From assembly GCA_027491235.1 (NCBI GenBank), contig JAIXWO010000022.1, forward strand, positions 718,102 through 782,101: DNA of 64,000 nt. Direction: 5' to 3'. Every line of letters starts with the position of its first letter. Position 1 is the stretch's first letter. This document shows, in pieces, positions 11,397-20,234 of this stretch. The position numbers were made by a program, and so were the translations under genes. The stretch comes from Sphingomonadales bacterium. Its GTDB lineage: Bacteria; Pseudomonadota; Alphaproteobacteria; Sphingomonadales; Sphingomonadaceae. Below the pieces are notes generated by a model. The model ran no database searches. It saw only the letters and a program-made list of their open reading frames with translations, and was not told the DNA's origin.

Positions 11397-12308
11397 TCAT
11401 GGCCGCAACAGTTTTCTGAGCATAGGTTTGATCCCCATTCGTTGCGCCAGAGAGCTGGCCTGTCCGACCGCTGCGTTGAACAGCTTATGCTGTCTGAGAA
11501 GGATATGGTTCCGGAGTTCAGAACGAAGAACGAAGACTGTCGCACATGCGGCCTGATGCGTGCCGAACAACGCTTTGTGGGGGCCATCCCCTTCCGTAAA
11601 ATCGAAATAGCGAAAGCGCCGCTCCGCGAACAAGGCCTCAAGAGCCTGCATCTGCAGAACCGTCCCCGGTGAGAGATGCGCATGTGTTTGATCATAGCCG
11701 AGGTACGCATAGACAAGAACATCGCCGTCCACCGGAAGGTAGAGATAGGCGATCGCACGACCGGACAGATACAGGATATAGGCCCGCAAATCGTCGGATT
11801 TGGCAAGTTGCCCAGCTTTGCACCTGAACAATTCATCGTCCGGCAGGCACGCGTTTGGCAATCTGGCTTGATATGTCTCGCGCGCGAGGGGTAGCGCATC
11901 TGCAAAGAAGGCCGGAAGGTCCTCCGGCCTATGAAAGGTCCGGATATCCAACGTACCCCCACTCGCTTCCGCCAGCTTGCGGGCCTTGCGCGCAAGAGTC
12001 GCCCGCGTCTTAGAAGAAAACTGGGCGAGATAGCCGTCATACCCTGAAGACATGTCGATGTAATGGCGAGGATAAAACTGCGGCGTCGAAGCGATCAGGC
12101 CCGGATTGCTGACCACAGACGGTAACCTATCAGCGGGAATGGACTGAAACCGATATCCATCCGCTGTCGCCGGAAGGTCAGACCGCTGAACATGGCTGCC
12201 GGCCAGTATGTCAGACAATGACCAGCCAACAGACACCAGATCGCGTTTCGCCGACCAAAGGCAGCGCGCCCCCAGCACAAAACGTATCTCGGCCTCGGCC
12301 AGGTCCAC
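11397..12308 (-). CDS. GNAT-family acyltransferase (CelD/FemAB-like)
   Basis: A 303-residue protein with the GNAT fold of the BioF2/CelD-like (Acetyltransf_6) group: YLAQFSSKTRATLARKARKL near residue 90, then a C-terminal half with RAIAYLYLPVDGDVLVYAYLGYD and FDFTEGDGPHKALFGTH. Members acylate exopolysaccharides or transfer aminoacyl groups, usually in capsule or cellulose gene clusters. The start is GTG 12308 with GGAGG six bases upstream. It is followed by the phosphatase gene on the same strand and faces the deacetylase/ATP-grasp pair, so the four genes look like one functional unit although they are convergent. Confidence 0.75.
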   Translation of the reverse strand: MDLAEAEIRFVLGARCLWSAKRDLVSVGWSLSDILAGSHVQRSDLPATADGYRFQSIPADRLPSVVSNPGLIASTPQFYPRHYIDMSSGYDGYLAQFSSKTRATLARKARKLAEASGGTLDIRTFHRPEDLPAFFADALPLARETYQARLPNACLPDDELFRCKAGQLAKSDDLRAYILYLSGRAIAYLYLPVDGDVLVYAYLGYDQTHAHLSPGTVLQMQALEALFAERRFRYFDFTEGDGPHKALFGTHQAACATVFVLRSELRNHILLRQHKLFNAAVGQASSLAQRMGIKPMLRKLLRP

Positions 12309-12375
12309 TTCGTTCCTCCAACAAAACTGCCGGAGAACCCTAGCTGAAGCCGGTTAAAATCAGTTGAAAGTGCCC

Positions 12376-13500
12376 TTAGGCGGCGGGCTCCTGCTCTCCA
12401 TGACCCAGCGCCAGATAATCAAGTGACTGCATTTCCATCAGGCGGGAAACCGTGCGTTCAAATTCGAACCGACCGTCTCCCTTCTCATAAAGTTCCCCCG
12501 GCTCAGCATCAGCTGCCGCGATGAGCTTGACCTTGTTCTCATAGAGCGCGTCAATGAGCGTCACAAAGCGTGCGGCCTCGTTGCGGTTTTCAGGGCCAAG
12601 TTTGGGAATTCCAACGATGATGACGCTGTGAAAACGGCGGGCAACGGTCAGGTAATCGGTCGCGCCACGTGCTTCGGCACAGAGACGCTTGAAGGAAAAG
12701 ACGGCCACGCCCTTTAGACTTTTGGGCACGTGCAATAGGCGACCGCCACCCACATCCAGCTCTTCTGAAGGCACGTTCGCCGCATCTTCGGGAGGATAGT
12801 CCGTCAGGCGAAAAAACGCCTCGCGACAGGCCTCGGTCGCCTTGATGCCAAGCGGGCTGTGCCAGGTATCGAGCCCGGCCAGTCGTTCCATCCGGTAATC
12901 GGTTGGTCCGTTCAACGTCAGCACATCCAGCCGCTCTTCGATCAGCGCGATAAAAGGAAGGAAGTGCTCGCGGTTGAGGCCGTCTTTATACAGGTCTTTG
13001 GGCGCGCGATTGGATGTAGTGACAATGACAACACCCGCCTCGATCAGGCCGGTGAACAGGCGTGACATGATCATCGCATCCGCAGAGTTGTTGACCACCA
13101 TTTCGTCAAAACACAGGCATTTGGTTTCTGATGCGATGGCTGCGACAACGGGCTGGATTGGATCACCAATTTCCTTTGCACGTTCGACACGGAGCCGCGC
13201 GTGGACTTCGATCATGAATTCATGAAAATGCGCGCGGCGTTTCGCCGGGATGGTCAGGCTGGCGTGAAACAGGTCCATCAGCATGGATTTGCCGCGCCCC
13301 ACGCTGCCCCAGATGTAAAGGCCGCGTGGCAATTCTTCAGATACCTTGCCAAAAAGGCGCCCCACAAGCCCAATTTTGGGTGGATTTTCCAGTTCATGCT
13401 GAAGCTGGTTCAGCCGCGCGGCTGCGGCTTCTTGCTCCGCGTCAGGCTTCAACTCTCCCGCGGCGACAAGCTGCCGATAGCGGTCGAGCACACTGGTCAC
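12376..13500 (-). CDS. zapE: Cell division protein ZapE (AFG1-family ATPase)
   Basis: A 374-residue P-loop ATPase with Walker A GSVGRGKSM near residue 63 and Walker B CFDEMVV near 150, and the AFG1-like C-terminal VSRLMEMQS. ZapE associates with the FtsZ ring and modulates constriction in bacteria; the mitochondrial homologue is AFG1/LACE1. Length is typical. The start overlaps the stop of the thioesterase gene (ATGA), and sdhB lies just upstream, so the three genes are probably translated from one message. Confidence 0.9.
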   Translation of the reverse strand: MTSVLDRYRQLVAAGELKPDAEQEAAAARLNQLQHELENPPKIGLVGRLFGKVSEELPRGLYIWGSVGRGKSMLMDLFHASLTIPAKRRAHFHEFMIEVHARLRVERAKEIGDPIQPVVAAIASETKCLCFDEMVVNNSADAMIMSRLFTGLIEAGVVIVTTSNRAPKDLYKDGLNREHFLPFIALIEERLDVLTLNGPTDYRMERLAGLDTWHSPLGIKATEACREAFFRLTDYPPEDAANVPSEELDVGGGRLLHVPKSLKGVAVFSFKRLCAEARGATDYLTVARRFHSVIIVGIPKLGPENRNEAARFVTLIDALYENKVKLIAAADAEPGELYEKGDGRFEFERTVSRLMEMQSLDYLALGHGEQEPAA

Positions 13501-13970
13501 TGGCGGCGGCCTTTCCGGATGGTCGCGGCAAAAGCGCCGACCTTTTCCTCGCCCTGCACAACCAAACCCCGCAAGAAAACGAGCCGCTTTGTTTCACGCA
13601 AGACTTCAACAACCGAATCCAACGGTTGGTTCGGAACGGCCCCGCCAATGAACTGGGCGGACAAATCAAGCGTGACCGACCCCGCCATCCCTTCAATCCC
13701 GCGCATATGCCCGCAAGAAAAAATAGAGATATCCATCAACGCCAAGGTCGTGGCCCCGTGAACAATGTCGAGCAGATTTGTGTGGCGATGTTCTGGGAAC
13801 ATCCGGGTCCGGACCAGATCACCTTCCAAGCGAACGAGCATTTTACCCATGACTTGGCCGTTGAAGCGACTGACATCATGGAGTTCCCAGCGGTGCCAAC
13901 CGGGGTAATCCGGATCAGGCCCGTTATCGAAGGCGGCGTCTTCCACCACCTTGAGCGGACGATCTGTCAC
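13497..13970 (-). CDS. PaaI/hotdog-fold thioesterase
   Basis: A 157-residue hotdog-fold protein. The motif HTNLLDIVHGATTLALMD resembles the HGGxxxxxxD catalytic region of PaaI-type thioesterases, with the usual second Gly replaced by Ala (HGAT). It probably hydrolyses an acyl-CoA, substrate unknown. It sits 29 bases downstream of sdhB and overlaps zapE by 4 bases. A second hotdog thioesterase of the same family is at 18689-19144. Confidence 0.8.
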   Translation of the reverse strand: MTDRPLKVVEDAAFDNGPDPDYPGWHRWELHDVSRFNGQVMGKMLVRLEGDLVRTRMFPEHRHTNLLDIVHGATTLALMDISIFSCGHMRGIEGMAGSVTLDLSAQFIGGAVPNQPLDSVVEVLRETKRLVFLRGLVVQGEEKVGAFAATIRKGRRQ

Positions 13971-13999
13971 AGATATGCTTTCCAGTTGGCCGCGTCAGC

Positions 14000-14782
14000 T
14001 TAGATGGCGCGTTCGGCAACCATCTTTTTGGTTTCCGCAATTGCCTTTGCAGGGTTGAGACCCTTGGGGCAGACATTGGCGCAGTTCATGATCGTGTGGC
14101 AGCGATAGAGGCGGAAAGGATCTTCCAGCTCATCAAGGCGCTCACCCGTCAATTCATCACGGCTGTCGGCCAACCAGCGATAGGCCTGCAGCAGAATCGC
14201 CGGTCCGAGGAATTTGTCAGAATTCCACCAATAGCTCGGGCAGCTCGTCGAGCAGCAGGCGCACAGAATGCACTCATAGAGGCCATCCAGCTTCGCGCGG
14301 TCTTCCGGTGATTGAAGGCGCTCCTTGCCTGAAGGCGTGGTCGTCTTGGTTTTCAACCAAGGCTCAATGGAAGCGTACTGCGCGTAGAAGTGCTTAAAGT
14401 CAGGCACGAGGTCCTTAATGACCTCCATGTGCGGCAGCGGCGTGATCTGAACGTCGCCCTTGCAGTCTTCAATCGCCTTTGTGCAGGCTAAGGTGTTGGT
14501 GCCGTCAATGTTCATCGAGCACGATCCGCAAATGCCTTCACGGCAGGAACGGCGGAACGTCAAAGACGAATCTTGCTCCGACTTAATCTTGATCAGCGCA
14601 TCGAGGACCATCGGACCGCAGGTATCGAGATCGACCTCAAAATTGTCGTAGCGCGGGTTTTCCCCACTATCAGGATCATAACGATAGACCTTGAACGATT
14701 TCGGACGCGTCGCGCCCTCGGCCTTATGGACCTTTCCGTTCTTGTTGATCCTGCTGTTTGCCGGAAGGCGAAACTCAGCCAT
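14000..14782 (-). CDS. sdhB: Succinate dehydrogenase iron-sulfur subunit
   Basis: The 260-residue iron-sulfur subunit of respiratory complex II. The N-terminal [2Fe-2S] ferredoxin domain has [15 protein letters not shown] and a later Cys in NTLAC. The C-terminal domain has [16 protein letters not shown] and [14 protein letters not shown], ligating the [4Fe-4S] and [3Fe-4S] clusters. ATG 14782 is preferred over an upstream TTG at 14788, with AGGGG eight bases upstream. The genes for SdhA, SdhC and SdhD are not adjacent: upstream is a divergent DUF418 gene, downstream a thioesterase and zapE. Confidence 0.97.
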   Translation of the reverse strand: MAEFRLPANSRINKNGKVHKAEGATRPKSFKVYRYDPDSGENPRYDNFEVDLDTCGPMVLDALIKIKSEQDSSLTFRRSCREGICGSCSMNIDGTNTLACTKAIEDCKGDVQITPLPHMEVIKDLVPDFKHFYAQYASIEPWLKTKTTTPSGKERLQSPEDRAKLDGLYECILCACCSTSCPSYWWNSDKFLGPAILLQAYRWLADSRDELTGERLDELEDPFRLYRCHTIMNCANVCPKGLNPAKAIAETKKMVAERAI

Positions 14783-14912
14783 TGTCAAAACCCCTGAATC
14801 AAGTTGAGTTTGCGATTAGCGGGATGAACCCACGCGTCAACCTCTTGTGTTTGATTTGTCACTGCAATGCGTCCTTGCATGGGTACACACCAGATGTCAC
14901 TTGGGGAAGGAG

Positions 14913-16145
14913 ATGTCGCCCGACCGCCACCAATCGCTCGACGCACTCCGCGGATTTGCGGTGATGGGCATATTGCTGATGAACATCATCGGCTTTTCCA
15001 TGCCCATGGCCGCTTATGTGAACCCCGCGGCATGGGGCGGTTCGGATGGTGCGGATTTCTGGGTCTGGGCCATCGCCTTCACCTTCATTGATGGCAAGAT
15101 GCGGGGCCTCTTCTCGCTGCTGTTCGGCGCGTCGATGCTCCTCGTTGTCGAACGCGCCGAAGCCAAAGGGGAAGACCCGACACGCGTCCATATGCGGCGC
15201 ATGTTCTGGCTTTTCCTATTCGGCCTCATCCATTTCTGTTTAATCTGGGCAGGCGACATTCTGGCGCTCTATGCTCTGTGCGGGGCCTTTGCGCTGAGCC
15301 TTCGTTGGCTGTCGGTGCGGGGCCTGTTCTGGATGGGATCGGCCTTCATGTTGCTCAACATGCTCTTTTGGAGCGTAACGCTCTTGACTGTTCATGACGC
15401 CCGTTTCGCCGCAACCGCTATCGGGGCGTCTGCCGAAGCGCGGGCAGATTTTGCCGCCATCCTTGCCGAACTTGGCGCCTCAGGCGGAGAAGGCGTTCGC
15501 CAAGACATCGCCTTGCACCTCGGGAGCTATGCCGAGATCGTCGAGAGCCGGCTTACCGACGTTCTTGGCGGGCTTGTGGGCCAGCTCTTCGCTTATGGCC
15601 CTGAAACTGTGGGACTGATGGCATGGGGAATGGCGCTCCTTAAATCGGGCGCCCTGACCGGAGCGTGGGAGCAAGCACGGTACTTAAAGGTGGCTGCCAT
15701 TGCCTATGCCCTTGGGTTGCCAATATCGCTGATGCTGGTCTGGGCCGCCACGACCAGCGGCTTTGACCCCCTCGTCATGGCCGACATCTTCTACGCTGGC
15801 AGCTTACCACCGCGCATGGCGATGATGTTGGGGCACACGATGTTGCTGCTGTGGTTGATTGGCCGGATGAAAGGTATCCTTCTGGACCGCGTTGATGCTG
15901 CTGGCCGCGCGGCCTTTTCCAATTACATTGCCACCTCAATCGTGATGACGACGATCTTCTATGGCTATGGTTTGGGCCTTTATGGAGGCCTGCCTCGCGC
16001 GGCCGTCTATCTGGTCGTGCCACTCATGTGGCTCATCATGCTGCTCTGGTCCAAGCCCTGGCTAGACCGCTTCCAATATGGCCCCCTCGAATGGCTTTGG
16101 CGGTCACTGGCGCGCGGCCAACGCCAAGCGTTCAGCAAAGGCTGA
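14913..16145 (+). CDS. DUF418-domain integral membrane protein
   Basis: A 410-residue polytopic membrane protein that opens SPDRHQSLDALRGFAVMGIL, the typical N-terminus of the YeiB/DUF418 family, and has about eight to ten hydrophobic segments with the DUF418 C-terminal domain after about residue 240. The function of the family is not established; some members are suspected acyl or small-molecule transport proteins. The start ATG 14913 has the strong ribosome site GGGGAAGGAG. The last 14 bases overlap the convergent dprA gene. Confidence 0.85.
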   Translation: MSPDRHQSLDALRGFAVMGILLMNIIGFSMPMAAYVNPAAWGGSDGADFWVWAIAFTFIDGKMRGLFSLLFGASMLLVVERAEAKGEDPTRVHMRRMFWLFLFGLIHFCLIWAGDILALYALCGAFALSLRWLSVRGLFWMGSAFMLLNMLFWSVTLLTVHDARFAATAIGASAEARADFAAILAELGASGGEGVRQDIALHLGSYAEIVESRLTDVLGGLVGQLFAYGPETVGLMAWGMALLKSGALTGAWEQARYLKVAAIAYALGLPISLMLVWAATTSGFDPLVMADIFYAGSLPPRMAMMLGHTMLLLWLIGRMKGILLDRVDAAGRAAFSNYIATSIVMTTIFYGYGLGLYGGLPRAAVYLVVPLMWLIMLLWSKPWLDRFQYGPLEWLWRSLARGQRQAFSKG

Positions 16146-17220
16146 CGCGGCCACCTGCATGACGTTCGAGACGACCGGCGAGTTCTAGTTCCAAAAGAAT
16201 GAGTTGGACGAGCGCGGGCGGACAGTCCGCCTGCCGTACGATCTCATCAACCGCGACAGGCACCGGCGACAACAGGCTGGTAATCTCCGCGCGTTCGGCA
16301 TCTGACGCATCCCCGCCAACAGGCTCAGCATTATAGTCGAAGGCCCGCTGCGCCACATGTCCGGCGATGGGACGGATTGTCTCCATCACGTCAGCCGCAT
16401 TCTGGATGAGCGTCGCCCCGTCCCGGATCAACTGGTTGCAACCTTGCGCACGCGGATCAAGCGGGGATCCAGGCACCGCCATCACCTCCCTGCCCGCCTC
16501 ATTGGCCAAACGCGCCGTGATGAGCGACCCAGACTTGGGAGCTGCCTCCACAACCACCGTACCGACCGACATTCCGGCGATAATGCGGTTGCGATAAGGG
16601 AAATGCCGGGCGAGTGGTTCCCGCCCCGGTGGCTGTTCCGCAATGAGGAAGCCGCGTTGGGCCACGTCTTCCTGAAGGGCCGCATTTTCCGGAGGATAGG
16701 CAATGTCGATGCCACTCGCGATCACCCCAACCGTGCCGCCGTCCAGCGACCCGACATGGGCGTTTGTATCGATGCCGCGCGCCAGCCCGGAAACAACGAC
16801 AACGCCCTCACGGGCCAAACCAGTCGCTAATTCGCGGGCCAACCGGCAGGCCGCCGCAGAGGCATTGCGCGCGCCCACGATGGCCACGCAGCTGCGATTG
16901 GCGAGGGCTGCGTCCCCGCGGACGGTCAGAACGGGCGGCGCCGTGTCAATCTCTGCCAACAGTCGGGGATAGTCCGGTTCCCCAAGAAAAAGATGCCGCG
17001 CGCCCGCACGGACCACATCGTCTATCTCACGACGGACATCTTCCAACGAAGCAAGTCGCGGTGCCTTACCGCCTGCCCGTGCTGCCAAATGGGGTATTGC
17101 GTCCAGTGCGGCGGCCGCGCTGCCGAACCGACGCAGAAGTTGTACGTACGTCACCGGCCCAATATTGGCGGAGCGGATCAACCGCAGCCGGTCAATGCGC
17201 TCGGCGGACGACAGGTTCAC
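16132..17220 (-). CDS. dprA: DNA-processing protein DprA (Smf)
   Basis: A 362-residue protein that loads RecA onto incoming single-stranded DNA during transformation. It has an N-terminal SAM-like helical region, a Rossmann fold (VAIVGARNASAAACRLA, VVSGLARGIDTNAHVG, GVIASGIDIAYPPEN, RNRIIAGMS), and a C-terminal winged-helix (DprA_WH) domain. The start GTG 17220 overlaps the TGA of plsY (GTGA), showing translational coupling; the frame also continues upstream of this point but only as a shadow of plsY. Confidence 0.93.
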   Translation of the reverse strand: MNLSSAERIDRLRLIRSANIGPVTYVQLLRRFGSAAAALDAIPHLAARAGGKAPRLASLEDVRREIDDVVRAGARHLFLGEPDYPRLLAEIDTAPPVLTVRGDAALANRSCVAIVGARNASAAACRLARELATGLAREGVVVVSGLARGIDTNAHVGSLDGGTVGVIASGIDIAYPPENAALQEDVAQRGFLIAEQPPGREPLARHFPYRNRIIAGMSVGTVVVEAAPKSGSLITARLANEAGREVMAVPGSPLDPRAQGCNQLIRDGATLIQNAADVMETIRPIAGHVAQRAFDYNAEPVGGDASDAERAEITSLLSPVPVAVDEIVRQADCPPALVQLILLELELAGRLERHAGGRVSLC

Positions 17221-17813
17221 TCGCTTTTCTGGCCAATACGCGGTTCGGTCCCTGCGGCCAAGCGGCTGATATTGTCCGAATGTTTCCACAATACCGATAT
17301 GGCGAGCGCTGTTAACATCACCGCCATCGCGACATTGTCGAACAAGATCGCCGCCACCGGCGCCGAAACAGCCGCGACAAGCCCACCGACCGAGGAAATC
17401 CGGGTCAAGGCCATGCCCCCAAGCCAGCACACCACGTAAATCGCTCCGATCCGCCAATCGAGTGCAAAGCAAATGCCGAGCAGGGTTGCGACCCCCTTCC
17501 CACCTTGAAAGCGCAGCCACACGGGAAACAGATGGCCGTAAAAGGCGCCTACAGCCCCCAGCAACTCACCACCCGGCACAAGCGCACCGCCTATCAAAAC
17601 AGCGGCGACCCCTTTCAGCGCATCAAGAATGAGCGTTGCAGCGGCGAGGCCCTTGCGACCTGTGCGCAACACATTGGTCGCGCCGATATTGCCGGAGCCG
17701 ATCTGCCGAAGATCCCCTGCGCCGAACCAGCGGGTCAACAAAACGCCAAAAGGGATGGACCCCAACAGATAGCCAATGAGCAGCGAGAGCGCAGGTGCGA
17801 TCCAGATTGGCAT
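17217..17813 (-). CDS. plsY: Glycerol-3-phosphate acyltransferase PlsY
   Basis: A 198-residue inner-membrane enzyme that transfers acyl groups from acyl-phosphate to glycerol-3-phosphate, the first step of phospholipid synthesis. PlsY motifs are present: GSIPFGVLLTRWFG near the N-terminus, GSGNIGATNVLRTG, and GHLFPVWLRFQGGKGVAT. About five membrane segments are visible. ATG 17813 is chosen because it begins the first membrane segment (PIWIAPALSLLIGYLLG) and GGGAG lies upstream. It is divergent from murI. Confidence 0.95.
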   Translation of the reverse strand: MPIWIAPALSLLIGYLLGSIPFGVLLTRWFGAGDLRQIGSGNIGATNVLRTGRKGLAAATLILDALKGVAAVLIGGALVPGGELLGAVGAFYGHLFPVWLRFQGGKGVATLLGICFALDWRIGAIYVVCWLGGMALTRISSVGGLVAAVSAPVAAILFDNVAMAVMLTALAISVLWKHSDNISRLAAGTEPRIGQKSE

Positions 17814-17884
17814 TGGCGTTGTCTCCCGTTGGCCCCGACTTTTCCAGTTTGATAGAGGCTCCAATTGTGCAAGGGCAAGTCCCG

Positions 17885-18679
17885 ATGTCCGATGAACGTC
17901 CCATACTCGTTTTCGATTCCGGCGTCGGGGGGCTTTCTGTCCTCCAGCATATCCGGCGCGCGCTCCCTAAAGCGTCCATTGTCTATGCCGCTGACAATGC
18001 CGGCTATCCCTATGGAACCAAGAGCGAAGCCGAGATTGCCGCGCGCGTGCCAGCACTGCTGGGGCGGCTTGTGGAGCGCTATCACCCCCGCGTCATCGTT
18101 ATCGCCTGTAATACGGCCTCCACCATCGCGCTGGCGCATGTCCGGTCTGCGTTGGACCTGCCGGTGGTCGGCACCGTGCCCGCGGTTAAACCGGCGGCGC
18201 TTCTTTCAAAGGCTCGCGTCATTGGCGTGCTTGGAACCGAAGCAACGGTCCGTCAGCCCTATGTTGATAATCTGGTCGCCGAATTTGCCAGTGATTGCCG
18301 CGTATTGAGGCATGGATCGGCAGATTTGGTTGATATGGCCGAAGCCAAATTGCGCGGAGAGCCTCCCTCGCCCGACGCCATGCGCCGTGTGTTGGACGGA
18401 TTGTATAGTCAGCCGGGTGGCGACCAGATTGACGCCGTCGTGCTCGCCTGCACGCATTTCCCCCTTCTCGCGCGGGAAATCAGCACGGCGAGCCAACCGA
18501 ACGTTGCCCTTGTTGATTCCGGAGAAGGCATTGCGCGGCGCACAGCCCATCTGACCAAGGGACAAGACTGGCCGACCCTGCCCACTGGACGCGCCGTCTT
18601 CTCAAAACAGGATGATTGGGCAAAGGCACTGAAGCCTGCGCTCGACGCCTATGGCCTAACAAAAATCGATTATCTTTAG
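17885..18679 (+). CDS. murI: Glutamate racemase
   Basis: A 264-residue racemase that makes D-glutamate for peptidoglycan. The motif VFDSGVGGLSV is at the N-terminus. The two catalytic cysteines are in IACNTAST and VLACTHFPLL. Length is typical. ATG 17885 (SDERPILVFDSGVGG) is the natural start; a GTG a few codons upstream is possible. It lies divergent to plsY, with a thioesterase gene 9 bases downstream. Confidence 0.95.
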   Translation: MSDERPILVFDSGVGGLSVLQHIRRALPKASIVYAADNAGYPYGTKSEAEIAARVPALLGRLVERYHPRVIVIACNTASTIALAHVRSALDLPVVGTVPAVKPAALLSKARVIGVLGTEATVRQPYVDNLVAEFASDCRVLRHGSADLVDMAEAKLRGEPPSPDAMRRVLDGLYSQPGGDQIDAVVLACTHFPLLAREISTASQPNVALVDSGEGIARRTAHLTKGQDWPTLPTGRAVFSKQDDWAKALKPALDAYGLTKIDYL

Positions 18680-18688
18680 GGGGATACC

Positions 18689-19144
18689 ATGCCGTTGACC
18701 GAGGCCCAGTTGATCGAGCGCTTTAACGCCAAACAGCCGCCCACCGGCCCCCTGTTCGGCATGAAAGTCCTTGGCGTTGATCAGGAAAAGGGCATCGTTC
18801 GGATGTCTTTTCAGCCTGATGAACGCCTGACCAATCCGCGCGGAACAATTCAGGGCGGGATTGTCTCGGCCATGCTGGATGATTGCGCGGCTTATGCGGG
18901 CATTGTGTCCCTTGGTGAACCGGGGTTCATCGCCTCTCTGGAACTCAAGACGAGTTTCCTCAACCCGGCCTATCCCGGTCTGCTCCTTGCCGAAGGCCGC
19001 TGCCTCAAGATGGGCCGATCCAGCTGCTTTCTGGAAGCTGAACTCCGCGACGAAACCGGAAAACTGCTTGCTACGATGACCTCAACCGCTGTGCCCATCC
19101 GAAGCACGGAGAAGCCGCGGCTTGTAGAGACAAGCAGCACGTAA
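18689..19144 (+). CDS. PaaI-family thioesterase
   Basis: A 151-residue hotdog-fold protein with TNPRGTIQGGIVSAMLDDC, matching the PaaI/YdiI motif with the catalytic acidic residue in MLDD, and the substrate-tunnel segment LELKTSFLNPAYPG. It likely hydrolyses aromatic or short acyl-CoA esters. It is directly downstream of murI with an AGGGGG ribosome site, so the two are probably co-transcribed; no functional link to murein is evident. Confidence 0.85.
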   Translation: MPLTEAQLIERFNAKQPPTGPLFGMKVLGVDQEKGIVRMSFQPDERLTNPRGTIQGGIVSAMLDDCAAYAGIVSLGEPGFIASLELKTSFLNPAYPGLLLAEGRCLKMGRSSCFLEAELRDETGKLLATMTSTAVPIRSTEKPRLVETSST

Positions 19145-19308
19145 GTTTTGCGCTTTTGGCCTTGTATACTGGAAGGCCGATGCTAGCCTTATCTCAGCTT
19201 CCGTGCGTTGCTTTTCGCGGGACGCTCCTCAAAACAAACCGTCGGGTCGCAAGGATATTCTTGATGAAGGGCAGACACACCGTCTGTCTCCCTCAAAAGG
19301 GTTATTTT

Positions 19309-20010
19309 ATGCGACTTCGATCTTTGTTGATTCCACTGGCTACCGCGGTTGCGACGGCGGCACCCGCCTCAGCGACCTTTATCCGAACGAGTGGCGTTAT
19401 CGTCGACAACGGCGGCTTGGGTGACTTCTCTACAGACGCCTTCGCCAATCCCCCCGCCACATTACTCAATTCCGGTGAACGGCTCTATTTCAGACTCGAG
19501 TTCCAGAACGCACAGTTTGCAACGGCGGACTATTTTCAGGCATTTTCGACCTTTTCCCAATTCTGGGTCGAATCATTGCCCGGCGTGTTTGATCTCGGAT
19601 TTGGCCCAGACGATGGCACGGCAACCTGCTCCATCAACCCAAACGGCAACTGCACAATTTCGAATTTCACTATCGCCCAAGGAACCATCTCACTGAGCCA
19701 TACGGGCAACGTAGTTTCCGGTTATCTGGGGTATAACAATCTGAATTTCGATGATTGTCTTGGCGCTCTCTTCCAAGTCGTTGGGCCAATCTGTTCAGAA
19801 GAAAGCGGCGTCATAGGCCCTGTCTCGCAATCCGGACTTGGTGATCTATTTGTCGGGTTCAATACGCCAAATGGCGATGGGCGCTACACCTTCACCATCT
19901 CATCCAGCGGCGTGCCGGAACCCGCCGCTTGGGCGTTTATGATTGCGGGCTTTGGGCTTGCAGGCGGCGCGCTTCGTTTTCGGCGACCGCGCAGCATCTT
20001 AATCACTTGA
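19309..20010 (+). CDS. PEPxxWA-CTERM sorting domain protein
   Basis: A 233-residue secreted protein. ATG 19309 opens a signal peptide (MRLRSLLIPLATAVATAAPA). The body is rich in Gly, Asn and Thr with no recognised domain. The C-terminus has VPEPAAWAFMIAGFGLAGGA followed by basic residues, the PEP-CTERM/PEPxxWA signal recognised by exosortase-type systems and common in sphingomonads. Such proteins are exported and probably attached to the surface or exopolysaccharide. No exosortase gene is in the window. Upstream start codons in frame exist but the signal peptide and AAAAGGG site favour this one. Confidence 0.85.
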   Translation: MRLRSLLIPLATAVATAAPASATFIRTSGVIVDNGGLGDFSTDAFANPPATLLNSGERLYFRLEFQNAQFATADYFQAFSTFSQFWVESLPGVFDLGFGPDDGTATCSINPNGNCTISNFTIAQGTISLSHTGNVVSGYLGYNNLNFDDCLGALFQVVGPICSEESGVIGPVSQSGLGDLFVGFNTPNGDGRYTFTISSSGVPEPAAWAFMIAGFGLAGGALRFRRPRSILIT

Positions 20011-20021
20011 TGAAGCCAGCA

Positions 20022-20066
20022 GATGCAGCGGGACCTCCGCCAAAAACAGGCTGGCCCTGCTGCATC
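20022..20066 (+). terminator. Long imperfect hairpin after the PEP-CTERM gene
   Basis: GATGCAGCGGGACC (20022-20035) pairs with GGCCCTGCTGCATC (20053-20066) with one mismatch and one G-T pair, around a 17-base loop. It begins 11 bases after the stop codon. No U-run follows, so Rho-independent termination would be weak. Confidence 0.4.
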
Positions 20067-20160
20067 GAGCAAAACGTTCTAAACCAGTGCCTTGCAGACA
20101 CTGAATGAGAGAACGCTCAGGTCGATAAAGTTTCTAACCACCACATGTCCAAAGGTGAGT

Positions 20161-20175
20161 TGAGAATCGTTCTCA
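20161..20175. promoter_or_regulatory. Fur/Irr-like iron-responsive palindrome upstream of hemA
   Basis: TGAGAATCGTTCTCA is a perfect 6-3-6 palindrome ending 59 bases before the hemA start. It differs by a single base from the TGAGAATCATTCTCA type of Fur box and also resembles the alphaproteobacterial Irr/ICE motif (TTTAGAA, three bases, TTCTAAA). An iron-sensing regulator controlling haem synthesis would fit. Confidence 0.55.
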
Positions 20176-20234
20176 CTGGCCTTGAGTGACCCAACGAGAT
20201 AATGGCAAAAAAAATTGGCTCGCAGGATTAATCC

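Noticed and set aside
11327-12040. N-terminal extension of the LMW phosphatase frame
   Set aside because: It overlaps the acyltransferase gene in another frame, is Arg/Ser-rich and has no domain; an internal ATG with ribosome site at 11326 is a better start.
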